From an uncultured Lachnospiraceae bacterium (GTDB taxonomy: Bacteria > Bacillota > Clostridia > Lachnospirales > Lachnospiraceae), in NCBI GenBank assembly GCA_910578555.1, contig CAJTPS010000001.1, forward strand, positions 1 to 64,000: a DNA stretch of 64,000 nt, in the 5' to 3' direction. Below the pieces are notes generated by a model. It was not told the origin of the DNA. It was given only the letters and a program-made list of their open reading frames with translations, and did not search any database. The position numbers and the translations under genes are program-made. Shown here piece after piece: positions 1 through 9,181 of this stretch (position 1 is the first letter of the stretch; each line of letters opens with the position of its first letter).

Positions 1-1
1 G

Positions 2-151
2 CAGATGTATGAAAATGGGGATAAAGGGATCAGGGAATTAAAATATACCATAAAGAAGATATCGGAAGAGTTGCTGGAGAGTTTGCGGAAGCAGGAACTG
101 GAAACAGAGGATCTGGAATTTGCCCGGATGCAGATAAGAAAAAATACATAA
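2..151 (+). CDS. 3' end of an unidentified CDS, or a small ORF
   Basis: An open frame enters at the left edge and ends with TAA at 149-151, giving about 49 residues. The visible peptide is charged and probably helical, rich in Lys, Glu and Leu, with no motif I recognise. A Met codon at position 5 could be an internal start, but the upstream sequence lies outside the window, so it cannot be told whether this is a C-terminus or a complete small gene. Low confidence. Confidence 0.35.
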   Translation, partial: QMYENGDKGIRELKYTIKKISEELLESLRKQELETEDLEFARMQIRKNT

Positions 152-436
152 GATTAAAGATATCGAAAGAAGGTGACGGCCGGAAGGGACGAAGGGGAGA
201 GTTTATCGAAAAGCAGCAATCATAAAGGGAAACTATACAGATACAATGTGGATAACTTAAAGGAAATTCAGAAAGAAGCGAGCAGAAATCCACATTTTAT
301 AATTTAGGCAACTTGGAGAGGTGATAAATGGATTTACCTTTCAGAGCTGTTGTTGTAGGACTATTATTTAAGGGGCGGATATGCTATGATAGGTAAGTAC
401 AACTGGAATCATCATTTGTATGGGAAGGGGGATTCA
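152..436. other. intergenic stretch with no convincing gene
   Basis: About 285 bases lie between the partial CDS and the first clear gene. Two tiny frames are visible. One runs from a GTG at 173 to 307 (44 codons). The other runs from an ATG at 328 to 396 (22 codons) and has a good GGAGAGG ribosome site before it. Neither resembles a family I know. The second could be a leader peptide, because it ends 40 bases before the next gene. A TATAAT hexamer at 298-303 lacks a matching -35 element. Confidence 0.4.
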
Positions 437-817
437 ATGAAAAAGAAAATGCTGACGGTTGTAATAGTAGTCATAGCGGTCATTGCGCTGGTGCTGATAG
501 GATGGTACGTGATGTTTGTACGTTTTGGAATTGGACCGGCACTTCCCTTTATGCCTGTGCTGGAAATGAATGAGAGCGAGCAGCAGACTCAGCAGACGTC
601 AGGCGGTTCGCTTACCGCCCTCGTTGATACGCAGGAAGAAGCGGATGAGGTTGCAGAGCAGTACGGTATTACTTTAGTCTCATATGAGAGTGGGGTGGCA
701 GTGTATCATACCGAGGAGAACCCGTATGACGTGATTACCCGGGGGCAGGAAAATGGTTACCATGAATTATCAGTTAATTTGACCAGAAAACTGGCGGATG
801 AATCACAGACACAGTAA
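437..817 (+). CDS. membrane-anchored protein with a subtilase-propeptide-like domain
   Basis: The protein has 126 residues. I chose ATG 437 because AAGGGGG lies just upstream; an in-frame ATG at 386 has no ribosome site. Residues about 3-30 form a single hydrophobic anchor after a Lys-rich start, so the C-terminal part should face outside. Residues about 60-119 align by eye with the propeptide-like segment of the protease encoded next (its residues about 222-287). Both have QEEA, then AE-x-Y, then a central Gly followed by beta-like residues, then an EL...N..R ending. The gene lies 35 bases before the protease start, so the two are surely cotranscribed. A role as a chaperone or inhibitor of the protease is inference. 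No protease catalytic residues are present. Confidence 0.75.
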   Translation: MKKKMLTVVIVVIAVIALVLIGWYVMFVRFGIGPALPFMPVLEMNESEQQTQQTSGGSLTALVDTQEEADEVAEQYGITLVSYESGVAVYHTEENPYDVITRGQENGYHELSVNLTRKLADESQTQ

Positions 818-852
818 ACATGAAAACAAGGAAATTGGAAGGTGGAGAAGAG

Positions 853-3800
853 ATGCAGAGAAAGAAGTGGAAAAGAGGTAAAGCTGTCCTGCCGCTGTTA
901 TTATCGGCACTGCTTATAGCAGAACCGGTCGGGACAGTAAGTACGGTTTATGCTGAGGAACTTCCTCAGGCATCACAGGCGACGGAACCGGAACAGGAAG
1001 AAGAAAGCAGTACAAACGAGATTCCTGTCGAGGAGACAGAAGGAACGGAACAGAAACCCGACAGCGGCGCCGCAGACGGTGCGGAGCAGGATAATAATGA
1101 TTCTGCGAATGAGAATGGTGATGTAACCGGAGAGGAAGAGGATGAAGGTTCTTCTTCCGAAGATACGGATAATAAGGACGATGCTTCCGAAAACCCGGCA
1201 GAGGGTGAAGAAGGCGATGAGCAGGAGAATGAGGGGGACGGTGAGGAAGAGGCACCGGACACAGAAGATCCTGTAGATACAGAGGAGCCTGCAGATACAG
1301 AAGATCCGGCAGAGGAAGAAGAGGATACTGAGGAAGAGGAAGTACCGGAAGAGGAAGAACTTCCGGAGGACGAAGCGGAAGCAAAACTGGAAGGCTTCTC
1401 CGGAATGCCGAGTACATACAAGCTTACACCGGAACAGATGGAAGGCAAACAGAGCCTTTCGGATTGCAGCGACGGAGTTGAAGGTCAGGAAGGTGCAGAT
1501 TACGTGGAAGGCGAGGTCGTTACTTTTGCGGAATCACAGGAAGAGGCTGAAATGATAGCCGAGGCGTATAATGCGCAGATTACGGATTTCGCATATGGTA
1601 TTCTGACATTGAAGCTCAACGATGCGGATTCCGTGGAGAAAGCTGTCAGAGTCGCTGCGGATATGGAGTTAAATATGCCGGCGGTATGGCCGAACTATCG
1701 CCGTTATTTGCAGGAGGAAGTGCCCGTAACGGAAGATGCCGTGGCGACCGGGGACGATGGTATAGAGGTTGAAATAACGGAGTATGATGCGGACGGGGCG
1801 GAAGTGTCTGATGAGGAGGCCTCCTATCTGAGTGTACTGGATGGCGAAGACCCCTATTTACAGCCTGAAAGTGATTTTTATCAGTATCAGCATCTGGTAG
1901 TCGGATCTCCGTATGCATGGGCAGCGGGTCATAAAGGACAGGGTGTTACGGTTGCCGTCTTAGACAGCGGTGTGGCAGCGCATAATGATCTGCCGGCAGT
2001 AAACAGCATCTATGGCGCTGGTACGACTGATAATCACGGACATGGTACTCATGTAGCAGGTATCATCGGAGCAAGGGCAAACGGTCAGCTTGGGTCCGGT
2101 ATTGCTCCGGAAGTTACATTGTTAAGCGGTAATCTGGGAAATATATATAGTTCTGATGTTATGAAAGGCATCAGAGCAGCGGTGGATGCAAATGCAGATA
2201 TTATCAATATGAGTATCGGCGGTATTGGTAAAATCGGCAATGAGCAGATCGTGGTAAATGAGGCTTATAATGCCGGCGTGGCAATTTTTGCGGCAGCAAG
2301 TAATGACGGTGGACAGAATTACAGTTATCCGGCCAGTTACGATCACGTCATCAGTGTGGCAGCTACGGATAAGACAAATGCAAGGGCAAGTTTCTCTAAC
2401 TACAATAATATGGTAGATCTGAGTGCTCCCGGCGTATCCATCTGGTCAACGGATGCGGGCAACGCAAGCGGGTATGTTTCTATGGGAGGTACTTCCATGG
2501 CATGTCCTGTGGCGGCGGGTGAAGCGGCGGTAATCCTGTCCGGCGATGCAGAACTGAAGGCTAAGAGCGGACCGGGGAGAGTAGATGCTCTGGAAAAATT
2601 GATGAAACAGAACGCTGTTAAGGCAGGATCCGGCATGGGCGCGGGCATCACGAGCCTGACGAAGGTGTTTAAACTGAGCACCGCTTCTGCAAAACCGATG
2701 GCGCCTGATATTGTGATCACACCAGATAACGAATCTGAGGCGCAGAATGTCAGGGTAACGATTACCGCACAAAGCGGCATGAGCATATATTATACAATAA
2801 ACGGCAAGAATCCGGTCTATAAGAACGGACAGGCAGATGCAAAGACCGATACAAGGAAGTATACAGGCACATTCGCAATCAATGATCGCGCGAAAGCAAC
2901 CGTTAAAGCGATTGCAGTCAATGAGAGCGGTGTTTCCGGTGCTATAAAATCGGCATCCTATACGATGAAGCCTTATGTAACGAGCATCACAATTTCGGGT
3001 GTCCAGAAGGTGGTACCTCAAAAGAGTATTCAGCTTTCTGCGACGGTACTTCCGGCATATGCGACAAACAAGGGAGTAACATGGGAACTTCGTAAGGAAG
3101 ACGGAACCGTAATCACGCCTGCATTGTCGACTGAACTGGGTATTAAGATTGCCGCTAATGGTAAGGTGACAACGACCAATAAGGCGACAGCGGGTAAATA
3201 TGACGTAGTCGTGACAGCAAAAGATAAAGGCGGTGTGCAGTCAGCTCCTTATCGAATTGAAGTGATTAACGGTCTTCTTGTCAAGAGCGCTAAGTTCAAT
3301 CTCACCCCTAAGACGCTCTCTCTGGTATTGCCGAATCAGAAATCATATGATCTGTCGGCAAATCTTGAGGCGGAACCGGTGACTGAAGGAACCGCGATTA
3401 CGGCGGCTGATTTCATATGGACCAGTAGCAATAATACAATTGCGAAAGTAAGCGGTGCGGGTGTTGTGAAGCCAGTGAAATCCGGCAAAGTGACCATTAC
3501 GGCATTGGCGAACGATTCCAGCGGCAAGAAGGCAACTTGCACGGTTGTAATTACGGAGCGTGCATCATCCATAAAAGTGACCGGTCCGGCTACGATAGCA
3601 GCTACCAAAAGCGGAGCATTCAAGGCGGAGATTAAACCGGCAAGTGCCACTAACAAGAAGGTGACATGGGAACTTTATAAAGACGGCAAAATAGTAGATA
3701 AGAAGACAGATAAGACATTTGCAGACCAGGTAGGCGTGAGCATAAGCGCTACCGGTAAAGTAACGGCAACCAAGAATGCACAGGCAGGCGAGTATACGGT

Positions 3801-4899
3801 CAAAGCCATCTCCACGGATAAAGAAGAACTCGGCACGCCGGCGGCAGGCGAAACGACTTTCAAAGTGACCAAAGCCATGATCAGTAAATTGTCTTTTGAA
3901 CCGACAAGCGATTCCAAAGTAACACTGTATCGTACGGCTACGGCGTATACGAATAAGACTACGGCAACCGTCAAGGTAAAGGTCGATATGCAGAACGGCA
4001 CGGACGCCGATTTGAATGCATACACAGTGAGCAACAATAATCCAGGTGTCGTAAGCGTAACAGACAGCGGCCAGGCAGGCGGTTACATTACATTGCAAAT
4101 CAAAGCTACCGGTAGATCAGCCGGCAAAGCAAATATTGTAATTACGTCTTCAGACGGATCGAATAAGAAAGCAACCTGTGCGGTTACGGTGGTAAATCCG
4201 GTTTCTGCGATTACGATTGCACCTGCAGCAGGCAGCAACAACTGCGTGGCACAGGGCAAAACTTTGCAATTGAAAGCAGCAGTGAGCAGCGAGCACGGCG
4301 TTATTTCCAACAAGAATGTTACATGGGAGTTGTATGCAGCAGCAGTCAGCGGCAACAGATATGTGATGGGCGATAAGCTTACAAAGGAACTTGAAAATTC
4401 TCTGGGCATCAGTATTGCCGCGAACGGCAAAGTGAAAGCAGCCAAGACCGCACAGCTTGACGCCAACGGCTATCCTGTGAAGTATTTCGTTAAAGCGACG
4501 GCGAAAGACGGCAGCGGTGTGTCCGGAACGTATATGATATCTGTCGGAAATGCGGCGACAGAACTGGATATCCTGGGGTCATATACAGATTCATGGGGGA
4601 TTCCTCATACCGGAGTGGTGAATAATATGTCCTTCAAGGTTGCCGTGAATGAGGAAGGCAAGGTTTATTCGTTCGGCGTAGAGTCTAAGGATCTGTATCA
4701 GGGCGGATTTACCGTATCGTCTTCTAACCCGGCGGTTGCATCTGCGACATATGAACCAATGCAGGATGAGAACGGAAACTCTTATGTAGATGCTGGATAT
4801 TTGAAAGTAACAGTATACAAGAAGGGTGCAGCTAACATAACCGTGAAGGCCATGGACGGCGGCGGAAAACAGGCAAAGATAAGATTGGTTGCAAATTAA
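853..4899 (+). CDS. secreted S8 (subtilisin-like) serine protease with Ig-like repeats
   Basis: This is a 1348-residue exported protease. ATG 853 follows GGTGGAG at good spacing; the earlier ATG 820 has no such site. Residues 1-34 are a signal peptide (Lys/Arg-rich, hydrophobic, VYA cleavage). Residues about 38-185 are an extreme Glu/Asp-rich low-complexity linker. A propeptide-like domain spans about 222-287. The S8 catalytic domain follows with Asp371 (LDSG), His397 (HGTH), Asn484 (ASND) and Ser548 (GTSMA). After it come a chitobiase C-terminal-like domain (about 617-710) and several bacterial Ig-like (Big_2) repeats carrying VTWEL motifs to the end. There is no LPXTG, SLH or wall-binding repeat that I can see, so surface retention is unexplained. 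It probably cleaves extracellular proteins; the substrate is unknown. Confidence 0.93.
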   Translation: MQRKKWKRGKAVLPLLLSALLIAEPVGTVSTVYAEELPQASQATEPEQEEESSTNEIPVEETEGTEQKPDSGAADGAEQDNNDSANENGDVTGEEEDEGSSSEDTDNKDDASENPAEGEEGDEQENEGDGEEEAPDTEDPVDTEEPADTEDPAEEEEDTEEEEVPEEEELPEDEAEAKLEGFSGMPSTYKLTPEQMEGKQSLSDCSDGVEGQEGADYVEGEVVTFAESQEEAEMIAEAYNAQITDFAYGILTLKLNDADSVEKAVRVAADMELNMPAVWPNYRRYLQEEVPVTEDAVATGDDGIEVEITEYDADGAEVSDEEASYLSVLDGEDPYLQPESDFYQYQHLVVGSPYAWAAGHKGQGVTVAVLDSGVAAHNDLPAVNSIYGAGTTDNHGHGTHVAGIIGARANGQLGSGIAPEVTLLSGNLGNIYSSDVMKGIRAAVDANADIINMSIGGIGKIGNEQIVVNEAYNAGVAIFAAASNDGGQNYSYPASYDHVISVAATDKTNARASFSNYNNMVDLSAPGVSIWSTDAGNASGYVSMGGTSMACPVAAGEAAVILSGDAELKAKSGPGRVDALEKLMKQNAVKAGSGMGAGITSLTKVFKLSTASAKPMAPDIVITPDNESEAQNVRVTITAQSGMSIYYTINGKNPVYKNGQADAKTDTRKYTGTFAINDRAKATVKAIAVNESGVSGAIKSASYTMKPYVTSITISGVQKVVPQKSIQLSATVLPAYATNKGVTWELRKEDGTVITPALSTELGIKIAANGKVTTTNKATAGKYDVVVTAKDKGGVQSAPYRIEVINGLLVKSAKFNLTPKTLSLVLPNQKSYDLSANLEAEPVTEGTAITAADFIWTSSNNTIAKVSGAGVVKPVKSGKVTITALANDSSGKKATCTVVITERASSIKVTGPATIAATKSGAFKAEIKPASATNKKVTWELYKDGKIVDKKTDKTFADQVGVSISATGKVTATKNAQAGEYTVKAISTDKEELGTPAAGETTFKVTKAMISKLSFEPTSDSKVTLYRTATAYTNKTTATVKVKVDMQNGTDADLNAYTVSNNNPGVVSVTDSGQAGGYITLQIKATGRSAGKANIVITSSDGSNKKATCAVTVVNPVSAITIAPAAGSNNCVAQGKTLQLKAAVSSEHGVISNKNVTWELYAAAVSGNRYVMGDKLTKELENSLGISIAANGKVKAAKTAQLDANGYPVKYFVKATAKDGSGVSGTYMISVGNAATELDILGSYTDSWGIPHTGVVNNMSFKVAVNEEGKVYSFGVESKDLYQGGFTVSSSNPAVASATYEPMQDENGNSYVDAGYLKVTVYKKGAANITVKAMDGGGKQAKIRLVAN

Positions 4900-4907
4900 C
4901 GAAGTGA

Positions 4908-4952
4908 GAGGGCATTCTGACAGTCATGGACTATGGCTGGAGGGATGCCCTC
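4908..4952 (+). terminator. stem-loop downstream of the S8 protease
   Basis: GAGGGCAT (4908-4915) pairs with ATGCCCTC (4945-4952) across a 29-base loop. Only a short T-rich stretch follows, so this is a weak intrinsic terminator candidate. Confidence 0.45.
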
Positions 4953-5002
4953 CTGTTTGTAGATAAAGCGCTCGCGGCAGGCTTACAAGTGAGAAGTTAT
5001 TG

Positions 5003-5031
5003 TATACACCTTTCCAATTTTCGGTTATAAT
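5003..5031 (+). promoter_or_regulatory. probable sigma-A promoter for the DUF3048 gene
   Basis: A perfect TATAAT at 5026-5031 is preceded at 17 bases by TATACA (5003-5008), which matches four of six -35 positions. It lies about 87 bases before the lipoprotein start. Confidence 0.5.
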
Positions 5032-5117
5032 AAAAATGTTTATCAGCCGCATACTAATTTGTGGGCAGCAGTAAAAGTAAATAACAAAAGAACGTATGAC
5101 GTGGAAAAGGGGGAAAG

Positions 5118-6374
5118 ATGGTTCATAAGAAAATAGCCTTAATAATTGTAACAGTTTTATGCGTGTCGGCCTGTTTAAACGGCTGCGGCAAGAAGGAAGA
5201 ACCTGTGCCGCTGCCGGAACCGGAAGCAGTGGAGGAGACAGAGCCGGAGCCGGAGGAAGAACCGGAACCGGAGATCGTGGAGGAACCGGAATCAACGACA
5301 GCTTACCCCGTGATTGAGGAGCGGACCGTGATTAACGGTAAGATGCAAAGTTATCTGACCGGTCAGTGGACAAGCACCGAGCAGGCAGACAGAAGACCGA
5401 TCGCGGTCATGATACCGAATAACAGACCGGCGATGCCGCAATACGGATTGTCGCAGGCTGATATCATATATGAAGCGCCGGTAGAAGGGCGCATTACGAG
5501 ACTGATGGCGGTATTTGAAGATTTTGACGATCTGGAACGGATTGGACCTGTAAGGAGCAGCCGGGATTACTTCGTGTATGTAGCCATGGGATATGAAGCG
5601 ATCTATTGTAACTGGGGTCTGGCGAGACCGTATGTGGAGGAGCTGATCAACAGACCGAACTACTACAATGTCAGCGCCGGAGTGCCGGGCATTCACAATG
5701 CGGCGGATGAGGCTTTCAGCAGAGTCAAGCGTCCGGGATATGCCAAGGAATTTACGGGCTATCTCATGATAGACGGACTGTTTAAGGCAGTAGACCGCCT
5801 CGGATACGACTGGAACTATGACGCTGATTATGTGCCGCCGTTTTTGTTTGCGGCGGATGATGTACGGGCGGATTATGCGGAGAATGAGGATGCCTGTATC
5901 ATCTATCCGGGCGGCAGGACGGGAAATAATTCCGGCGGTTATGGTGCGTATAATCCGTATTTTGAGTATCATGAAGACGATCAGCTCTACTACCGTTATC
6001 AGGACGGGGGTAAGCAGATTGACGAGCTTAACAATGAGCAGCTTGCTGTCAGCAATGTGGTATTCCAGTATTGCCACGGGGAAGTCAGGGATGATCATGA
6101 CTATCTTGCATTCGGCGTGCATGGTGAGGGCGATGCGATCGTCTTTACAAACGGCAAGGCGATTCAGGGCAAATGGATGCGCTATGACGGAGATTTTACG
6201 CCGGCGAAGTATTATGATGAAGACGGTGAGGAGATCATTTTTAACCAGGGTAAGACGTGGATTTGTAATATCTGGCAGGAGTACGGTGAGTGTGTACAGT
6301 ACGGTGCGGATGATGACAGTCTGATTACGCCGGATGTGCCGTCGGTTACAGGTGCAGGGCAGAAGGACGGTTGA
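5118..6374 (+). CDS. DUF3048 (YerB-like) lipoprotein
   Basis: The 418-residue protein starts at an ATG preceded by GGGGGAAAG. Residues 1-23 form a lipoprotein signal peptide ending in an LNGC lipobox, so it should be lipid-anchored on the outer face of the membrane. A Pro/Glu-rich linker (about 30-60) leads into the DUF3048 N-terminal domain (PIAVMI, GRITRL and GPVRSSRDY motifs). The DUF3048 C-terminal domain with ALNNEQ-like and WICN motifs ends the protein. YerB-type proteins are common in Firmicutes; their biochemical role is not settled. The gene has its own promoter and is not obviously in an operon with the protease. Family assignment is firm; function is unknown. Confidence 0.85.
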   Translation: MVHKKIALIIVTVLCVSACLNGCGKKEEPVPLPEPEAVEETEPEPEEEPEPEIVEEPESTTAYPVIEERTVINGKMQSYLTGQWTSTEQADRRPIAVMIPNNRPAMPQYGLSQADIIYEAPVEGRITRLMAVFEDFDDLERIGPVRSSRDYFVYVAMGYEAIYCNWGLARPYVEELINRPNYYNVSAGVPGIHNAADEAFSRVKRPGYAKEFTGYLMIDGLFKAVDRLGYDWNYDADYVPPFLFAADDVRADYAENEDACIIYPGGRTGNNSGGYGAYNPYFEYHEDDQLYYRYQDGGKQIDELNNEQLAVSNVVFQYCHGEVRDDHDYLAFGVHGEGDAIVFTNGKAIQGKWMRYDGDFTPAKYYDEDGEEIIFNQGKTWICNIWQEYGECVQYGADDDSLITPDVPSVTGAGQKDG

Positions 6375-6418
6375 GACACCGCTTCTCATAGCTGTGCAGA
6401 CGGGTTGACTGTTTCACT

Positions 6419-6561
6419 GTCTGAACAAGTTCAGACGCAAATTTGTGCCGGAGCGCCACAAATTTGTTTGTATGGCAAAACTTTGTAAACAAAGTTTGCA
6501 AAGTTGATATTTGCGGCTTTGCGTTAGCAAAGTCATGCCGCTTGTCGCGCAAACGCTCCGG
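6419..6561 (+). repeat. hairpin-rich leader upstream of prmA
   Basis: Successive inverted repeats fill this stretch. They are GTCTGAAC/GTTCAGAC (6419-6436), CAAATTTGTG/CACAAATTTG (6438-6466), AAACTTTG/CAAAGTTT (6478-6497) and GCTTTGC/GCAAAG (6516-6532). CCGGAGCG in the loop of the second hairpin (6448-6455) is also complementary to CGCTCCGG (6554-6561), just before the prmA ribosome site. It contains no gene I would defend. Confidence 0.7.
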
Positions 6562-6574
6562 AATGGAGATTAAT

Positions 6575-7564
6575 ATGAAATGGACGAAGTTCAGAATTAA
6601 AACAATAACAGATGCGGAAGACATCATAATCAGCACCCTCTATGACATCGGTCTGGAGGGTGCGCAGATTGAAGATAAGATACCGCTCACGGCGCTTGAG
6701 AAAGAGCAGATGTTCGTGGATATTCTGCCGGACGGACCGGAGGATGACGGTATTGCTTATCTGAGTTTCTTTGTGGAGCAGAGGGAGGACGGCGGTCTGG
6801 AAGTAAACGGTATGCCCACTGACAGTGAGACTGTAGAGGCGCAGATCCGGCAGGAACTGGAGGAACTGCGGGACTTTATGGAGATCGGTGAGGGCAGCAT
6901 CACCGTGACGGAGACGGAGGATATTGACTGGATTAATAACTGGAAACAGTATTTCCATCAGTTCTACATAGACGATCTTCTGGTCATTCCGTCATGGGAA
7001 GCGGTTAAGGAAGAGGATCGTGACAAGAAGATACTGCATATTGACCCGGGTACGGCTTTCGGCACCGGCATGCACGAGACGACACAGTTGTGCATTCGTC
7101 AGATCAGGAAATATCTGACGTCGGAGACAGAACTTCTGGATGTAGGGACAGGCAGCGGGATCCTGGCGATTCTTGCCCTTATGTACGGGGCGCAACATGC
7201 AGTGGGCACGGACCTGGATCCATGTGCGGTAGAGGCAGTCGCACAGAATATGGAAGCTAACGGGATTGCGGCGGAGTCTTTTGAGATGATGATCGGTAAT
7301 ATCATTACAGATAAGGAAGTGCAGGACCGGGCAGGCTATGAACGTTATGACATCGTCGTGGCTAATATTCTAGCGGACGTGCTGGTGCCGCTTACGCCGG
7401 TGATTGTCAGACAGATGAAAAAGGGCGGTATCTATATTACATCCGGTATTATTGATGCGAAAGAACAGACGGTCAGAGAGGCTGTAGAGGCTGCGGGCCT
7501 GGAGATCCTTGAGGTGACTTATCAGGGTGAGTGGGTATCGATTACGGCGCGCCGGAACCAGTGA
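6575..7564 (+). CDS. prmA: ribosomal protein L11 methyltransferase
   Basis: PrmA methylates ribosomal protein L11 using S-adenosylmethionine. ATG 6575 is preceded by GGAG at good spacing and gives the usual N-terminus (KWTKF...); a longer frame from 6443 runs through the upstream hairpins and is rejected. The 329 residues comprise an N-terminal L11-recognition domain and a class I methyltransferase domain. Visible motifs are the family signature DPGTAFGTGMHETT, the SAM motif DVGTGSGIL and the VANILADVL motif. A prmA-rsmE neighbourhood is common in Firmicutes; here a VanZ-like gene lies between them. Confidence 0.95.
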   Translation: MKWTKFRIKTITDAEDIIISTLYDIGLEGAQIEDKIPLTALEKEQMFVDILPDGPEDDGIAYLSFFVEQREDGGLEVNGMPTDSETVEAQIRQELEELRDFMEIGEGSITVTETEDIDWINNWKQYFHQFYIDDLLVIPSWEAVKEEDRDKKILHIDPGTAFGTGMHETTQLCIRQIRKYLTSETELLDVGTGSGILAILALMYGAQHAVGTDLDPCAVEAVAQNMEANGIAAESFEMMIGNIITDKEVQDRAGYERYDIVVANILADVLVPLTPVIVRQMKKGGIYITSGIIDAKEQTVREAVEAAGLEILEVTYQGEWVSITARRNQ

Positions 7565-7723
7565 TGGAAGGCATGCCCGCCGGTGCATGGCAGGTTATGC
7601 CTGCGAGGCAAGGCAGAGGTTTGAGATTTGGCATAGCAAAATTACGGGAGTCAGAGGAATACATGGAAGGACAGGGAACTTCTATGTCCATGAGATAAGG
7701 CAAGGGATAATCCGGACACGATC

Positions 7724-8263
7724 ATGAGTGAGACAAAGAGACGAGACAAGGCGGTAAAGTGGAGCAGTATTGCAGGCATTCTGGCAATCATATGGATGTG
7801 TGTGATCTTTTCTTTTTCCGCCCAGACAAAAGAAGAATCCGGTGCGGTCAGTGAAGGTTTCAGTTACCGCATGGTCAGTACGACCGGGCTGCTGTTTCAT
7901 CTGCATATAGATGAGGAGCAGATCAGGACGATCGCAAGAGCCATTGAGGGCTTTGTAAGAAAGTGTGCGCATATGGCGGAATTTGCGATATTGGGCTGGC
8001 TGCTGTACGGCTGGCTGTGCGGACGGCAGCTTACACGTCTGCGCAGAGCCTGTGTTGCGGCCGGACTGGCGATTCTGTACGCCTGCAGCGACGAATTTCA
8101 TCAACTCTTTGTAAAAGGACGGGCAGGCAGAGTCAGCGATGTGCTCATAGACAGCATAGGTATTGTGCTGGGGATGGTGTTTCTGCTTCTGCTGCTGCGA
8201 TTCGTCGAATGGCGGCTCGAACGCAGGCGGCGTAAGAAAGGCGGTCAGACACAGAGTGTGTAA
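7724..8263 (+). CDS. VanZ-like membrane protein
   Basis: This is a 179-residue integral membrane protein with about four hydrophobic segments (residues about 14-32, 85-100, 108-120 and 140-158). The RKCAHMAEFAILG and SDEFHQLFV...RVSDVLIDSIG motifs place it in the VanZ-like family. VanZ itself lowers teicoplanin susceptibility by an unknown route, but most family members are chromosomal housekeeping proteins, so no resistance role should be assumed. The start at 7724 lacks a strong ribosome site, and about 160 bases after prmA hold no convincing gene. Confidence 0.85.
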   Translation: MSETKRRDKAVKWSSIAGILAIIWMCVIFSFSAQTKEESGAVSEGFSYRMVSTTGLLFHLHIDEEQIRTIARAIEGFVRKCAHMAEFAILGWLLYGWLCGRQLTRLRRACVAAGLAILYACSDEFHQLFVKGRAGRVSDVLIDSIGIVLGMVFLLLLLRFVEWRLERRRRKKGGQTQSV

Positions 8264-8351
8264 GAAGTCCGGTATTCTGCCGGATGGCAGCCGATAAGCG
8301 AATACAGAGGGCGGTACCGATAGGCTCTCGGAAAGGCACGGATACGGATCA

Positions 8352-9092
8352 ATGTATCGATTTTTTGTAGAACCGTCACAGATACAGGGCAGGCGGATCG
8401 TGATAACGGGCAGGGATGTCAACCATATCAGGAATGTACTGCGCATGAAGATTGGTGAGGAGATTGCAGTCAGCAATGGTATAGACAGTAGAGAATACCG
8501 CTGCGGAATAGAGGAGTATAGCGAGGACGAAGTGATCTGTACACTTCGTTTTATTAAGGAGGACGGCGTAGAACTGCCGTCTAAAATATATCTTTTTCAG
8601 GGACTGCCGAAAGCGGATAAGATGGAACTGATCATTCAGAAGGCGGTGGAACTGGGAGTTCATGAGGTAATTCCCGTAGCGGCGAAGCGCTGTGTCGTAA
8701 AGCTGGATGATAAGAAAGCGGCAGCTAAGGTCAGCAGATGGCAGGGAATTGCGGAAGCGGCGGCAAAGCAGAGTAAACGGGATGTGATTCCTGCCGTACA
8801 CGCGGTTATGCGCATGGGAGAGGCAGTCGAATACGCGAAAAACATGGACGTGCGTCTGATTCCTTACGAATTGGCGGAGGACATGACGCACACGAAGTCC
8901 TTGATTGAGGCGGTTGAATCCGGCAGCAGTATTGCAGTGTTCATAGGCCCGGAGGGTGGATTCGAGGAGAGCGAGGTACAGGCGGCAGTGGAGGCCGGCA
9001 TAGAGCCGGTCACGCTGGGCAGGCGTATTCTGCGGACGGAGACGGCGGGATTGACTGTACTGTCATGGCTGATGTATCAATTAGAATCTTAG
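8352..9092 (+). CDS. rsmE: 16S rRNA m3U1498 methyltransferase
   Basis: RsmE methylates N3 of U1498 in 16S rRNA. The 246-residue length is typical. An N-terminal PUA-like region (YRFFVEP..., HIRNVLRM) is followed by the SPOUT-fold catalytic domain with the knot motifs IGPEGGFEESE and LGRRILRTETA. It follows the VanZ-like gene and lies downstream of prmA, so these translation-apparatus methylases may be co-expressed. Confidence 0.95.
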   Translation: MYRFFVEPSQIQGRRIVITGRDVNHIRNVLRMKIGEEIAVSNGIDSREYRCGIEEYSEDEVICTLRFIKEDGVELPSKIYLFQGLPKADKMELIIQKAVELGVHEVIPVAAKRCVVKLDDKKAAAKVSRWQGIAEAAAKQSKRDVIPAVHAVMRMGEAVEYAKNMDVRLIPYELAEDMTHTKSLIEAVESGSSIAVFIGPEGGFEESEVQAAVEAGIEPVTLGRRILRTETAGLTVLSWLMYQLES

Positions 9093-9181
9093 ACACATAT
9101 CTTATTAGTAGGCGCAGCACGAAATTGCGAGTATAGACAAGGCGCAGGAGAAGAGCAAGCGACATAAGCTAAGGAAGTGTT

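Noticed and set aside
386..436. Upstream start codon for the propeptide-like protein
   Set aside because: The N-terminal extension lacks a ribosome site and would place a polar stretch before an otherwise normal membrane anchor.
5292..6389. Long minus-strand ORF (365 codons) opposite the DUF3048 gene
   Set aside because: It is the antisense shadow of a well-supported lipoprotein gene, has no ribosome site and its peptide resembles no family.
7527..7727. Possible 66-residue gene between prmA and the VanZ-like gene
   Set aside because: It begins inside prmA, has no ribosome site and its composition is not protein-like.
7724..8263. Glycopeptide resistance gene vanZ
   Set aside because: No other van genes are present, and VanZ-like proteins are widespread chromosomal proteins.
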